From contig NZ_JACJQA010000028.1 of NCBI RefSeq assembly GCF_014696355.1, positions 124,001 through 188,000 of the forward strand: a stretch of DNA of 64,000 nucleotides. Reading direction: 5' to 3'. Within the stretch, counting starts at the first letter, position 1. Each line of letters begins with the position of its first letter. Under the pieces are notes generated by a model. It had not been told where the DNA came from. It saw nothing but the letters and a program-made list of their open reading frames with translations, and made no database searches. The stretch comes from Pseudanabaena sp. FACHB-1998. Its GTDB lineage: Bacteria > Cyanobacteriota > Cyanobacteriia > Pseudanabaenales > Pseudanabaenaceae. Made by a program: the position numbers and the translations under genes. This document shows positions 44,613 to 53,147 of this stretch, in pieces.

Positions 44613-44935
44613 CTCTATATCGCCAACATATTCAGTCAATTTTAACGCATCACTGTCAACTCGATCCTGTTAGTGAAGCGATGGAAACTTATACTGTATT
44701 TGATACAGAAGGTGATCACTATCAAGTGATTAGTGTGGGTTGGGAAGATGGATTTCGTATGTATGGTTGTCTAATTCATGTGGATATTAAAGATGGAAAG
44801 ATTTGGATTCAATATGATGGAACTGAGTATTCAGTTGCCAATGAATTAAGCGATCGCGGTGTACCTAAGCAAGATATCGTCTTGGCATACCATGCGCCCT
44901 ATGCAAGAAAATACACAGAGTTTGCTGTGAGTTAG
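44600..44935 (+). CDS. xisI: XisI-like protein (fdxN element excision controlling factor)
   Basis: A 111-residue protein of the XisI family. Typical phrases are LYRQHIQSILTHH near the start, FDTEGDHYQVISVGWEDGFRMYGCLIHVDIKDGK in two conserved halves, WIQYDGTEYSVANEL and ending YHAPYARKYTEFAVS. In Anabaena XisI acts with XisH and XisF in developmental excision of the fdxN element; most cyanobacterial homologues are unlinked to such an element and their role is unclear. Here the partner xisH is reduced to its last codons. Confidence 0.9.
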   Translation: MDKLTLYRQHIQSILTHHCQLDPVSEAMETYTVFDTEGDHYQVISVGWEDGFRMYGCLIHVDIKDGKIWIQYDGTEYSVANELSDRGVPKQDIVLAYHAPYARKYTEFAVS

Positions 44936-45031
44936 ATACTTTTACATGCTGAAGAAATAAGTATGTCCCGTTCATTGATTCTAAATCTGAGAGATTGGGT
45001 GTAAAATCGAATTGTTAACGAGGTAATTACT

Positions 45032-45241
45032 ATGAGTCAATATGTTTTACCTCGCATTCAGTCTCTACAAGAAAGGCTGGAGAATTTAAAAAAGCTTGTC
45101 AATCATCAATTGTTGCCGAACTCTCGCAAGACTACTTATATCAAGGGCTTATGGAAAGATTTGGAGATAAGTGAAATAATCTTACAGATGCTAAAAGAGC
45201 CATTTTTAAGGATGTTAATAATTGGAATGATTAGAAATTAG
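45032..45241 (+). CDS. small cyanobacterial protein, probably frameshifted
   Basis: As read, 69 residues: MSQYVLPRIQSLQERLENLK, KLVNHQLL, then TTYIKGLWKDLEISEIILQM and a hydrophobic tail LKEPFLRMLIIGMIRN that looks unnatural. If the frame shifts at about 45184, the same bases encode TDAKRAIFKDVNNWND and a TAG at 45232. That ending fits the soluble, helical style of the first part, and resembles cyanobacterial hypothetical proteins with a KGLWKDLEIS core. A single-base deletion in the A-run TTACAG would explain it. AACGAGGTAA precedes the ATG. Function unknown. Confidence 0.5.
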   Translation: MSQYVLPRIQSLQERLENLKKLVNHQLLPNSRKTTYIKGLWKDLEISEIILQMLKEPFLRMLIIGMIRN

Positions 45242-45257
45242 ATGGATACTTATTTGA

Positions 45258-46214
45258 ATGACCCTAACTACAACAAACAGCATTAACTTGATTGAAGTTG
45301 CAACGGATTTGTCTAAACCTGAGCGAATCGATCGCTTTTTAGCACATCACCTCGCCGAACTATCGCGATCGCGAATACAAACATTAATTGATGAAGGCTA
45401 TGTCACCGTTAATGACCTTCTTTGTAATAACAAAAAGGACTTAATCAAGGCAGGCGATCGCATCCAGTTAATTACTCCTGCCGTCGAACCCCTCGATTTA
45501 GTTGCCCAAGAGATTCCCTTAGATGTTCTTTATGAAGACGAACATTTGATTGTAATTAATAAACCTGCGGGCTTAGTCGTACATCCAGCCGTAGGACATA
45601 GCGATGGAACCTTAGTAAACGCCCTCTTAGCCCATTGTAAAGAACTTTCAGGCATAAATGGAACTCAACGTCCGGGCATCGTGCATCGTTTAGATAAAGA
45701 TACGAGTGGCGTGATGGTAGTGGCGAAAAGCGATCGCGCTCATCAAGATTTACAAGCACAGATACAGGCGAAAACGGCTCGGCGGGAATATTTAGGAATT
45801 GTGCGGGGAGTTCCGAAAAGTCAATTAGGCAGCGAATCGGGAATTATTGAAGCAGCGATCGCTAGACATCATAGCGATCGCAAGAAAATGGCAGTAATGG
45901 AAAATGGACGTAGAGCCGTCACCCATTGGCAAATCAAGGAACGATTAGGAAATTACACCTTTGTTAAATTTGATTTGGAAACTGGGCGTACTCATCAGAT
46001 TCGGGTACATTCTGCTTATATGGGCTGGGCGATCGCAGGTGATCCTGTCTATGGAAGTCAAACCAAAGAAGTTTCTCAATACCTATCAGGACAAGCGCTC
46101 CACGCATGGCGACTCACGTTTACCCATCCAATTTCAGGCGAATTAATAGAAAATGTTGCGCCTTTACCCGAAGGCTTTGAGAAGTTATTAGATTCTTTGC
46201 GCCGTAGGAAATAA
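45258..46214 (+). CDS. rluD: RluA-family 23S rRNA pseudouridine synthase
   Basis: Isomerises uridines in 23S rRNA helix 69 (RluD type). An S4 RNA-binding domain spans about residues 18-80 (RIDRFLAHHLAELSRSRIQ). The catalytic aspartate lies in HRLDKDTSGVMVVAKS, then TGRTHQIRVH, the conserved motif III, and GQALHAWRL. Length 318. It is 16 bases after the preceding small ORF on the same strand and may share its transcript. Confidence 0.93.
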   Translation: MTLTTTNSINLIEVATDLSKPERIDRFLAHHLAELSRSRIQTLIDEGYVTVNDLLCNNKKDLIKAGDRIQLITPAVEPLDLVAQEIPLDVLYEDEHLIVINKPAGLVVHPAVGHSDGTLVNALLAHCKELSGINGTQRPGIVHRLDKDTSGVMVVAKSDRAHQDLQAQIQAKTARREYLGIVRGVPKSQLGSESGIIEAAIARHHSDRKKMAVMENGRRAVTHWQIKERLGNYTFVKFDLETGRTHQIRVHSAYMGWAIAGDPVYGSQTKEVSQYLSGQALHAWRLTFTHPISGELIENVAPLPEGFEKLLDSLRRRK

Positions 46215-46310
46215 AGCCAAAGCACAAAATGGCTAAGCCATTTTGGGTTGTTAAAACCTCTTACTCTTTTCCCACCGAAAGATTAGCTGTGCCGCGAAAA
46301 AAGCAACGCT

Positions 46311-47153
46311 TTATTCATCTAAAGACAAAGCCAACTGATAAATTTGGCGGCGTGGTAAATCCGCTAGTTCGGCTAATTGACGACTAGCATCCGATCGCGA
46401 AATTCCCGATGCAATCAAACTCTGTAACTCATGCAAAATCGTCTCTTCCGTCCATACAGGCTTTTCACTAGGTTTTGCACCTTCTAAAACCAGCGTAAAT
46501 TCTCCTTTAGGCGCATGAGTTGTAAAGTAAGCGATCGCCCCTTCTATCGAACCTCGCCAAAATTCCTCATGGAGTTTTGTAAGTTCCCTTGCGATCGCAA
46601 TGTGACGCTCAGCCCCCAAACTTTCCGCCAAATCTTCAAGGGTACGCAATAAACGATGGGGGGCTTCATAAAGAATCATCGTGCGCGTTTCCAATCGCAG
46701 AGTTTCTAAGCGATCGCGACGTTCCTTTTTATCCGTCGGCAAAAATCCATCAAATCCAAAATGCTGGGTGGCAAAACCCGAAGCCGTCAAAGCCGCAATT
46801 CCCGCCGTAACCACAGGAATCGGTACAACCCTTATTCCCGCAGCAATGCAACCCTGCACTAGTTCTACTCCAGGGTCAGAAATTGCAGGCATCCCTGCAT
46901 CACTAACTAAGGCGATCGCTATGCCTTGCTGTAACTTCTCCACCAACTCAGGCGCGCGCTTATGGGCATTATGTTCGTGATAACTAGTTTGAGGAGTATC
47001 AATACCAAAATGGTGTAATAACTTACCCGTATGCCTTGTATCCTCAGCCGCAATTAAATCGACCTGTTTAAGCGTAGCGATCGCCCGAAAAGTCATATCC
47101 TCCAAATTGCCAATTGGCGTTCCCACCAAATAGAGAATTCCTGAAGCTTCCAT
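46311..47153 (-). CDS. rsmI: 16S rRNA (cytidine(1402)-2'-O)-methyltransferase
   Basis: SAM-dependent 2'-O-methyltransferase acting on 16S rRNA C1402. The tetrapyrrole-methylase fold signature YLVGTPIGNLEDMTFRAI is at residues 8-25, followed by DLIAAEDTRHT, SDAGMPAISDPG, FDGFLPTDKKERRDRL and ILYEAPHRLLRTL. Length 280. The gene is convergent with rluD. Confidence 0.95.
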   Translation of the reverse strand: MEASGILYLVGTPIGNLEDMTFRAIATLKQVDLIAAEDTRHTGKLLHHFGIDTPQTSYHEHNAHKRAPELVEKLQQGIAIALVSDAGMPAISDPGVELVQGCIAAGIRVVPIPVVTAGIAALTASGFATQHFGFDGFLPTDKKERRDRLETLRLETRTMILYEAPHRLLRTLEDLAESLGAERHIAIARELTKLHEEFWRGSIEGAIAYFTTHAPKGEFTLVLEGAKPSEKPVWTEETILHELQSLIASGISRSDASRQLAELADLPRRQIYQLALSLDE

Positions 47154-47174
47154 TAATTAATATCCATATATAGC

Positions 47175-47233
47175 AACCCAATATTTTTGTTAAAAGTGTT
47201 GGATTGCAACACTTTTAACAAAAATATTGGGTT
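47175..47233. terminator. hairpin between rsmI and phasin-like gene
   Basis: Perfect 26-base stem beginning AACCCAATATTTTTGTTAAA around GGATTGC. Downstream of the phasin-like gene on the minus strand and upstream of rsmI. Confidence 0.75.
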
Positions 47234-47237
47234 TTAT

Positions 47238-47561
47238 CTAACGCCACTGTTTATTTTCTAATTCGCGAACCTGACGCTCAAGGCGATCGATTCTTCCCCG
47301 CAATTCATCCATTTCATTTTGACGCGGCACACCCAAATCCTGCATCACATTACGAATCTGGCGCTGAATTAAAGTCTCCAAATTTCCTTGCTCTGACTTT
47401 AAACGACTAGCAATATCATTGAGAATCTCAGAGGCTTGCTCTGGATCGACTTTGCCATCTTTGACCCAATCTTCACTTGCTTCTTTTATTTTTTCCAGCA
47501 CAATCGATGTTGTACCAACACCAAGCATTAATAACTGCTTAAGCAAATTATTGCTATCCAT
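47238..47561 (-). CDS. phasin-like coiled-coil protein
   Basis: A 107-residue protein of a type annotated as phasin family in cyanobacteria. N-terminal hydrophobic helix LLKQLLMLGVGTTSIVLEKI, then a charged region DGKVDPEQASEILNDIASRL and a C-terminal coiled coil (MDELRGRIDRLERQVRELE). True phasins coat polyhydroxybutyrate granules, but this group is not shown to do so. The same layout is also seen in small membrane-associated structural proteins. Confidence 0.75.
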   Translation of the reverse strand: MDSNNLLKQLLMLGVGTTSIVLEKIKEASEDWVKDGKVDPEQASEILNDIASRLKSEQGNLETLIQRQIRNVMQDLGVPRQNEMDELRGRIDRLERQVRELENKQWR

Positions 47562-47603
47562 AAACCTATACGATCCCTAGAGATGATCTATAGCTCCATC
47601 ATA

Positions 47604-47646
47604 CTAAAAAAAGTAGGAGCAATTCATGAATGGCTCCTACTTTTAG
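47604..47646. terminator. hairpin between phasin-like gene and cyclophilin gene
   Basis: CTAAAAAAAGTAGGAGC / GCTCCTACTTTTAG with a loop of about 10. Lies between divergent genes. Confidence 0.5.
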
Positions 47647-47730
47647 GATGGGTTACATCTTAAATACCTTGCTGGTTGCTATACTTTAAGCTGCTCTAAC
47701 TTCACAAAAAATTTTCAGGTAAGTTTATTT

Positions 47731-48213
47731 ATGATTCGTGCTGTAATCGAGACCGCTAAGGGAACCATGCGTGCTGAGCTTGATGACCAATATGCTCCCA
47801 TTACTGTGAAAAATTTCGTAGACCTAGCCAAGCATGGTTTTTATGATGGGCTGACCTTTCATCGCGTCGAACCAGGATTTGTAATTCAAGGTGGTGATCC
47901 CCTTGGCAATGGCACTGGCGGATCAGGCGATCGCGTCCAATTAGAAATCTGGGCTGAAGGTGATAGCGAAGCCACGATCGGCAAAGTTTTGGCAGGCGGC
48001 AAAAAGCCAGTAATTAAGCATAACAAAGCTGGCATTTTCTCAATGGCACGTACTCCCGATCCTAATAGTGCCACCAGTCAATTTTTTATAACCCTTGGCG
48101 ATGCATCGTTTTTAGATGGTCAATATGCAGCTTTTGGGTACACCGCAGACACAGAAGTAGCCCAAGCAATCCGTCGTGGTGATAAAATCATCTCTATCAA
48201 AATCGAAGATTAA
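47731..48213 (+). CDS. cyclophilin-type peptidyl-prolyl cis-trans isomerase
   Basis: A compact bacterial cyclophilin of 160 residues without signal peptide. Active-site parts are FHRVEPGFVIQGGDP (R and F/Q positions), FSMARTPDPNSATSQFFI and FLDGQYAAFGYT. An insertion (KVLAGGKKPVIKHNKAG) before the active-site strand is common to cyanobacterial enzymes. It assists folding of cytoplasmic proteins. Confidence 0.93.
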   Translation: MIRAVIETAKGTMRAELDDQYAPITVKNFVDLAKHGFYDGLTFHRVEPGFVIQGGDPLGNGTGGSGDRVQLEIWAEGDSEATIGKVLAGGKKPVIKHNKAGIFSMARTPDPNSATSQFFITLGDASFLDGQYAAFGYTADTEVAQAIRRGDKIISIKIED

Positions 48214-48272
48214 CAAAAAACAAAAAAAGATGGCTCACGCTGGGCGTGAGCCATCTTTTTTTGTTTTTTGTT
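48212..48272. terminator. bidirectional terminator
   Basis: Perfect 29-base stem beginning AACAAAAAACAAAAAAAGAT, loop TGG, between the cyclophilin gene and convergent hmpF. Confidence 0.85.
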
Positions 48273-48292
48273 AAACGAAAATCGCGATGGTA

Positions 48293-49978
48293 TTAACCTA
48301 CGAGGCTAGAAATTGCCGATTGCAAATCACTTAAAACTTGGGAAGAGCTATTGCCGTTAGACATCGTTCCTAAATCTTGAATTGCTGCCTCTAATTGGGG
48401 ACGTAATGTATCAACAATATCTTGCACAGGACGTAATAATTGTTCCTGAGCGTTGATTTGACCCACTAGCTCAGCAACGGTTTTAATGCGTTCCTGATAC
48501 TGAGATTCCGCCGCTTTAATAACTTGCTCTTGCTGTGAATGCTCTTGGGTTTGTTTACCAAGCATTTCCTGCTGTTGCTGGGTGTAATTGCGTACCGCGT
48601 CAATCTGACCTTCCATTTTACGCAATTCTTGCTCTTGGCGATTTTTTTGAGCTTCGATTTGCGATAGCAGGGGCATTAAACTTTGGGCGGCATTTACTTC
48701 AACAGCAATTCCCTTACGGCGATCCAAAATTGCCTTTTGCTGATTAAGCAAAGACAATCTTTCTTGCATACCTCGTCTCATGCCTGAAACGCTTTCTTCA
48801 AGAAGCTTATATTGTTCTTCGGCAAATTCCTTATTACTTTCTAGTTCAATTCGCGCAAATTGATCGGCTGTTTCGACCTGACTTTGCAAATCGGCAATTT
48901 CTCCTTCTAGTCCAGCCAACTCATCTTCTTGAGCGCCAATATAGTTAGTTAACTTATCAAAGTCTGATTGCAGAGCCTTAATTGTGGACTCTAATTCCTC
49001 AATAGGCATTGATTGTAAGCGATTTTCCTCCTCTGGGCTGAGGACTTCCATACTTCCTGGTCCACCAAAGGACTCGATCGCATTGGAAGTTTGTTCGTAG
49101 AGATCTATTTGAGCTTCTAGCTGCACCCTCGACAAAGCCATATTATTTTCTTGTAGCTTTAAGATGCCCCGTTGAGCCTTAAGCTCGGCTTGAGCATCAG
49201 CTAAAGCAACTTGAGTTTGCTGCCATTGAGTTTTGCGGGCATTAAGCTCTTCGCTCGATTTATTAAGAAGTCCCTTTTGTTTTTCAGTCTCACTTTTGAG
49301 GGCATCCAGATTTTGCCAAAAGCCCGTAAGTACTTCTTGGCGCTTATTAATTAAGTCCAGAGCGCTATGGATTCTATCTCTAAGAGAATCGGGATTTGTA
49401 AATCCAGAAGATAATTGACCAATTAATGTTTTTAGATGCTCAGCTTGATCAGAGGTAAGCGCCGCCGCCTTGGCTTCAAAATGCCCACGTTCTGCTTCTA
49501 TGGTTTTTCTTAACTGATCGATCTCACTTCGCTCTTTTGCAAACTTTTCCTCAAGTTCCTCAATTTCCTGTCTTCGAGTATCAAGGTGTTCTAGTTCTAA
49601 TTCTTTTTGTTCTAATTCTTGCTCGCGACGATGTAACTCTTGGCTTTGAAAATTAAGAGATTGCTTCCACTGCTCAACTTCTTCCTCAGCGGATTTATAC
49701 TTATCCTGCGATCGCGAGAAAGCTTGAAGGAGGTTGACAATTTTTTTAGAAGCATCTTGGACACTTTGGACTTGGTTACTGCCTGTGACTTCGGCAATGA
49801 CCATTTGACCATCTTTAAAATCTTTGGCTTGGCTAGAGTCTTGAATTGGTAAAGTTTGCTCATTCGTAATCGGCTGCCAAACATTTTCACCCGTATTACG
49901 TGCTAATAGACGGACTGACGAATTACCACCTAATCCAAAAGCTGCTTGAGTTTTTTGAAGTTCCGCTAAGTACTGCAC
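48293..49978 (-). CDS. hmpF: pilus motility taxis protein HmpF
   Basis: A 561-residue coiled-coil protein. The N-terminal domain (MQYLAELQKTQ, SVRLLARNTGENVW, VSGSNQ-like EVTGSNQVQSVQDASKKIV) and the following EEEVEQWKQSLNFQSQELHRRE are typical of HmpF. Residues from about 85 to the end are almost entirely coiled coil. HmpF is needed for type IV pilus-driven gliding of hormogonia in Nostoc and for phototaxis, and localises to pole-like complexes. No hmp chemotaxis genes are next to it. Its presence suggests gliding motility. Confidence 0.9.
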   Translation of the reverse strand: MQYLAELQKTQAAFGLGGNSSVRLLARNTGENVWQPITNEQTLPIQDSSQAKDFKDGQMVIAEVTGSNQVQSVQDASKKIVNLLQAFSRSQDKYKSAEEEVEQWKQSLNFQSQELHRREQELEQKELELEHLDTRRQEIEELEEKFAKERSEIDQLRKTIEAERGHFEAKAAALTSDQAEHLKTLIGQLSSGFTNPDSLRDRIHSALDLINKRQEVLTGFWQNLDALKSETEKQKGLLNKSSEELNARKTQWQQTQVALADAQAELKAQRGILKLQENNMALSRVQLEAQIDLYEQTSNAIESFGGPGSMEVLSPEEENRLQSMPIEELESTIKALQSDFDKLTNYIGAQEDELAGLEGEIADLQSQVETADQFARIELESNKEFAEEQYKLLEESVSGMRRGMQERLSLLNQQKAILDRRKGIAVEVNAAQSLMPLLSQIEAQKNRQEQELRKMEGQIDAVRNYTQQQQEMLGKQTQEHSQQEQVIKAAESQYQERIKTVAELVGQINAQEQLLRPVQDIVDTLRPQLEAAIQDLGTMSNGNSSSQVLSDLQSAISSLVG

Positions 49979-50131
49979 GCTGAATATACTCCTATTTTGC
50001 TGATGCTAACTTTCAGATTGACATGACGAAAGAGCAAAAACCCGTCATTGAAAATACAAAATAGCCTAGATCCTCATCTCATACTACCGAATTGCATGAG
50101 CTTTTTGGCGACATATTTTTAAGAGAGATTA

Positions 50132-51157
50132 TTATCTTATGTTTTTGGGGTCAAGGGCATCACGCAAGCTATCACCTAAAAGATTAAATGACAGTACCGT
50201 CAGCACGATCGCTAATGCAGGAGTCCAAACCAGCCAAGGCTGAAGAATTACAATCGAGGCGTTAGTAGACAAAGATAGCATATTCCCCCATGAAGGATCG
50301 GGCGGTTGGATGCCGAGTCCTACTAAGCTTAGGACTGCTTCTACTACTATAAATCGGGGGATATCGAGGGTTGCCGAAATAATAATAAAGGTAATTGTTT
50401 GCGGTAAGACATGGCTCATCACGATCCGCAATGGACTGGCTCCTGATGCACGAGCCGCCATAATAAAAGTTTGTTCTTTGATGGACAAGACTTGTCCACG
50501 GATAATTCTTGCTAGTCCAGACCATGAAACAAATGAGATGATCGCAGTTATTAGTGCAAACCGTTGAGTATTACTGATCTGCGGCGGCAAAATTGCAGCT
50601 AATGCTACTAATAAATATATTGAAGGAATCGACATCAAGATTTCTACAAAGCGCATCAGCACGACATCAACCCAGCCGCCGATATATCCTGATATTCCTC
50701 CCACAAAACAGCCGATCGCATAGGAAATCGTTGTACCAATAAACCCGATTAGGAGACTAATTCTACCTCCGTGGAGTAAGCGGGTTAACTGATCCCGTCC
50801 TTGTTCGTCCGTTCCTAAAAGGTTCAGTTGTCCTGCTCCATTGGTACTAAATAGATGACCACCATGCAAAATCTGAATTGGTGAAGGCTTGTTGTAATCC
50901 ACGATCAGAGCGCGATCGCCTGTTTCCAGATCGACTTTGCCTTGGGTAGTGGGATAAACATGAGCGCCAATAAATTGACCTTGGCGATCGTGCCAATATA
51001 TTTGCGTGGGCGGCAGTAAGGAAGCATTTTTGACTGATTCAGTGACACCATAGGGTGTGACGAAATCAGCAAATATGGCTGAAGCATAAAATATTGTCAA
51101 AATTACAATCCCAATCCAAGCCAGAGGATTGGCTCTGAGTCTTTTCCACCAAGTCAT
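50132..51157 (-). CDS. ABC transporter permease, peptide/nickel type (OppC/DppC family)
   Basis: A 341-residue inner-membrane permease. A cytoplasmic N terminus TWWKRLRANPLAWIG is followed by the first helix. A periplasmic part (about 30-110) contains the HDRQGQFIGAHVYP phrase. The five C-terminal helices include the EAA loop RASGASPLRIVMSHVLPQ and the end DSLRDALDP, all standard for DppC. The partner DppB, ATPases and binding protein are not in the window. It starts one base after, or rather overlapping with, the stop of the small membrane gene at 51157, so they are cotranscribed. Confidence 0.93.
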   Translation of the reverse strand: MTWWKRLRANPLAWIGIVILTIFYASAIFADFVTPYGVTESVKNASLLPPTQIYWHDRQGQFIGAHVYPTTQGKVDLETGDRALIVDYNKPSPIQILHGGHLFSTNGAGQLNLLGTDEQGRDQLTRLLHGGRISLLIGFIGTTISYAIGCFVGGISGYIGGWVDVVLMRFVEILMSIPSIYLLVALAAILPPQISNTQRFALITAIISFVSWSGLARIIRGQVLSIKEQTFIMAARASGASPLRIVMSHVLPQTITFIIISATLDIPRFIVVEAVLSLVGLGIQPPDPSWGNMLSLSTNASIVILQPWLVWTPALAIVLTVLSFNLLGDSLRDALDPKNIR

Positions 51158-51345
51158 TAGGAGCCTTTAAGTGCTTTGAAAAAATTTTTGCGGTAGTTGC
51201 CATTCATGACAAATAATACGGGCCATAACAACGCTAGACCAATCTGATTACCAGAAAAATCGGTGCGCCGAAATCCTTGCAAAAATTTCACAACCCCAAA
51301 TACATAACCAACGACAAGTAAAATCAAAATTAACTGCGGCAGCAT
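51157..51345 (-). CDS. small hydrophobic cyanobacterial protein
   Basis: A 62-residue protein. The first 20 residues (LPQLILILLVVGYVFGVVKF) form a membrane helix; a second short hydrophobic stretch is LALLWPVLFVMN. The last base of its stop is the first base of the permease start, so the two are translated in tandem. The family is unknown. It might be an accessory of the permease. Confidence 0.7.
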   Translation of the reverse strand: MLPQLILILLVVGYVFGVVKFLQGFRRTDFSGNQIGLALLWPVLFVMNGNYRKNFFKALKGS

Positions 51346-51415
51346 AAATCCCTCTTGAATGTACTCAGTCTAAATAATCACAGAAATTTGCAATTAATTT
51401 AATCTCAAAATTGAT

Positions 51416-51451
51416 ATTGAAAGTGAAGTGAGATGTCACTCCACTTTCAAT
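51416..51451. terminator. hairpin in the gap after the ADP-ribosylglycohydrolase gene
   Basis: ATTGAAAGTG...CACTTTCAAT-type imperfect palindrome with AAGTGAGATGTCACTC middle. It lies between two minus-strand genes. Confidence 0.5.
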
Positions 51452-51483
51452 CCTAATTTATTTTACTCATTAGTGGGTAGCCT

Positions 51484-51528
51484 AACCAAGAGAGAGTTGC
51501 AGGGCTTCGCGCCACAACTCTCGGTTCT
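51484..51528. repeat. dispersed palindromic element, copy E (degenerate)
   Basis: CCAAGAGAGAGTTGCAGGGC, TTCGCGC, CACAACTCTCGGTT. The core is a mutated relative of copies A and F, and TAGCCTAA precedes it. Confidence 0.45.
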
Positions 51529-51529
51529 A

Positions 51530-52348
51530 CTATTGCTGACTGGATTCATAAATACCTGTCCATTCAGCCCATACTTGCCTACCCATTATTTCGCCTTTTT
51601 GCCAAATTTCCTGCTGTTTTGCTTGTTTTGGAAACTTGCCTTGATAATTACTATCGACTAAGGTGTTTAATCCAATTTTGATTTCGCCTAATTCACCTAA
51701 ATAAGTCGCCGCGATCGCCCCTGATTGTAGAGAAATTAGAGATCTAACTTCGGCATCATTTTGCTGATTACAGTTATGTCGCTTTGCTCGTTCGATCACA
51801 ATTTGCCAATTGTGGGGCGTGCTGAGGAAGTAATAAAAGCTACTAGCGATCGCCGCCGAAATTCCTGTGTTGGCACGATGCACCGTAATGGCACTTGCGC
51901 CACATTCTACAAATTGTTGAGCTAGCTGCAATTGAGCTAAACAGTTTTGGAAGTTGTGAGGATGTGGGCTTAGCGATCGCCTTGGACTGAAATCAGTATA
52001 AATTTGCCGAACTAACAATAAGGGTTGCAATTCGCCACGACAGCCATAGGCGATCGCGTAGGCTAGGACTAATTCGGAAATATCCGCTTTGCTGTAATTT
52101 TGTAAATCTAAAATTCGCGATCGCACTTCCTGTAAGTCTTGATGCCAGTAAGCCCCAATAGCGATCGCTAACACACTTAAATCCAAAGGGTTTGCCAAAA
52201 AACTTAAAGAAAGTGAGTCAATTTTGTCCTTAACTACGGCTTCAGTCAAAATTGCTAGGCGATCGGCATAATCTTCTGGAATAACTGCGAGAATACTTGT
52301 CCAAATAGCGCAAAATCGATTTCTTAAGGATTTTTGGTTGAGCAACAT
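51530..52348 (-). CDS. ADP-ribosylglycohydrolase-like protein (degenerate)
   Basis: A 272-residue helical protein. Recognisable parts of the family: NRFCAIWTSILAVIPEDY in place of the N-terminal GxxxGDALG region, and near the end SLISLQSGAIAATYLGELGEI, which matches the SLxGAxxGAxxG signature. The aspartate-containing TDD motifs that bind magnesium in true enzymes are not visible. It is therefore likely inactive or divergent. An open frame extends upstream to 52393, but the ATG at 52348 is the better start as it does not overlap the GIY-YIG gene. Confidence 0.7.
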   Translation of the reverse strand: MLLNQKSLRNRFCAIWTSILAVIPEDYADRLAILTEAVVKDKIDSLSLSFLANPLDLSVLAIAIGAYWHQDLQEVRSRILDLQNYSKADISELVLAYAIAYGCRGELQPLLLVRQIYTDFSPRRSLSPHPHNFQNCLAQLQLAQQFVECGASAITVHRANTGISAAIASSFYYFLSTPHNWQIVIERAKRHNCNQQNDAEVRSLISLQSGAIAATYLGELGEIKIGLNTLVDSNYQGKFPKQAKQQEIWQKGEIMGRQVWAEWTGIYESSQQ

Positions 52349-52361
52349 AGGATTTTGATGT

Positions 52362-52769
52362 TTACTTAAGCGCACTGTAAATAACCACAGCAATCGCCAA
52401 CATTAACAAAGAAGCGTAAACGATAACGCGCCCCCAGACTGCTAAGAATAAACCCAACAAATTCCAAAAACTGGGACGGGAAGTCCCATTCCACTTGGGG
52501 GTAAATTTAGAAATTTCTGACTTCTCATAACCATCAAGCTGTTTCATCGATACAACCCTGTAATGCAATCGCCCAAATGGTTGTAAAAGCTTGAACTGTT
52601 GATAACGGTGATGATTAGTACGCCAGCGATTACGCAAGTTTTTAGCTTTACCAACATATAACACCACCCACAGAGCCGTAATGTAATACACTCCTGATTC
52701 CTGCGGTAATTCCTTAAGGTTGTCGATGGATTTAGATGGCAACCAAAAAACACGTATCCATTCAGGCAT
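52362..52769 (-). CDS. GIY-YIG nuclease-domain protein with C-terminal membrane helix
   Basis: A 135-residue protein. The GIY-YIG core is SGVYYITALWVVLYVGKAKN with RNRW (the conserved arginine) around residues 25-48. The conserved late glutamate of true GIY-YIG nucleases may be E82 in DGYEKSEI. A hydrophobic segment near the end (VIVYASLLMLAIAVVIYSAL) is a membrane anchor. Membrane-tethered GIY-YIG proteins are unusual. It is followed 14 bases later by the ADP-ribosylglycohydrolase-like gene. Confidence 0.8.
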   Translation of the reverse strand: MPEWIRVFWLPSKSIDNLKELPQESGVYYITALWVVLYVGKAKNLRNRWRTNHHRYQQFKLLQPFGRLHYRVVSMKQLDGYEKSEISKFTPKWNGTSRPSFWNLLGLFLAVWGRVIVYASLLMLAIAVVIYSALK

Positions 52770-52899
52770 AGGTAATTTACTATCCTAAGTTATTCATACC
52801 CAGATATTTAGTTACTTTCACGCCATCTTAAGCAGATTTGGGTTATAAATAAAATGTTTTGCTTAAGTAATCTAAATAATCTCGTTAGGTTTTGCTTAT

Positions 52900-53034
52900 A
52901 TGTCAGATTTTAATCGCGGGATCATGAAATTTGAAAACGCTGACAGCCCTTTGTCAATCGTGCTTTCTAGCGTTGTTGTCCTCAGTGCGATCGGTTTCCT
53001 ACTCTGGTGGGGTTTCCAGACTGCTTACGTTTAA
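52900..53034 (+). CDS. 44-residue single-helix cyanobacterial protein
   Basis: ORF starting MSDFNRGIMKFENADSPLSI, with one membrane helix from about residue 19 to 38 (IVLSSVVVLSAIGFLLWWGF) and ending QTAYV. The size, helix with WW and polar N terminus resemble thylakoid small subunits, and I recall similar conserved cyanobacterial sequences, but I cannot name it with certainty. A strong terminator follows 16 bases after the stop. It is too short for most ORF callers. Confidence 0.7.
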   Translation: MSDFNRGIMKFENADSPLSIVLSSVVVLSAIGFLLWWGFQTAYV

Positions 53035-53049
53035 AAATATTATCAAACC

Positions 53050-53104
53050 ATAGACCCAAAAAAGAGATGCAGTCGTTTAGGCTGCATCTCTTTTTTGGGT
53101 CTAT
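53050..53104. terminator. terminator after the 44-residue protein gene
   Basis: Perfect stem starting ATAGACCCAAAAAAGAGATG, loop TCGTTTAGG. Confidence 0.85.
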
Positions 53105-53147
53105 AACCCTGTAATCTAAGACAAGTTTCTGATCAATTTTCTAAATA

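Noticed and set aside
44600-44935. an excision element boundary next to xisI
   Set aside because: No recombinase gene or direct-repeat att sites were found; XisI homologues are widespread outside such elements.
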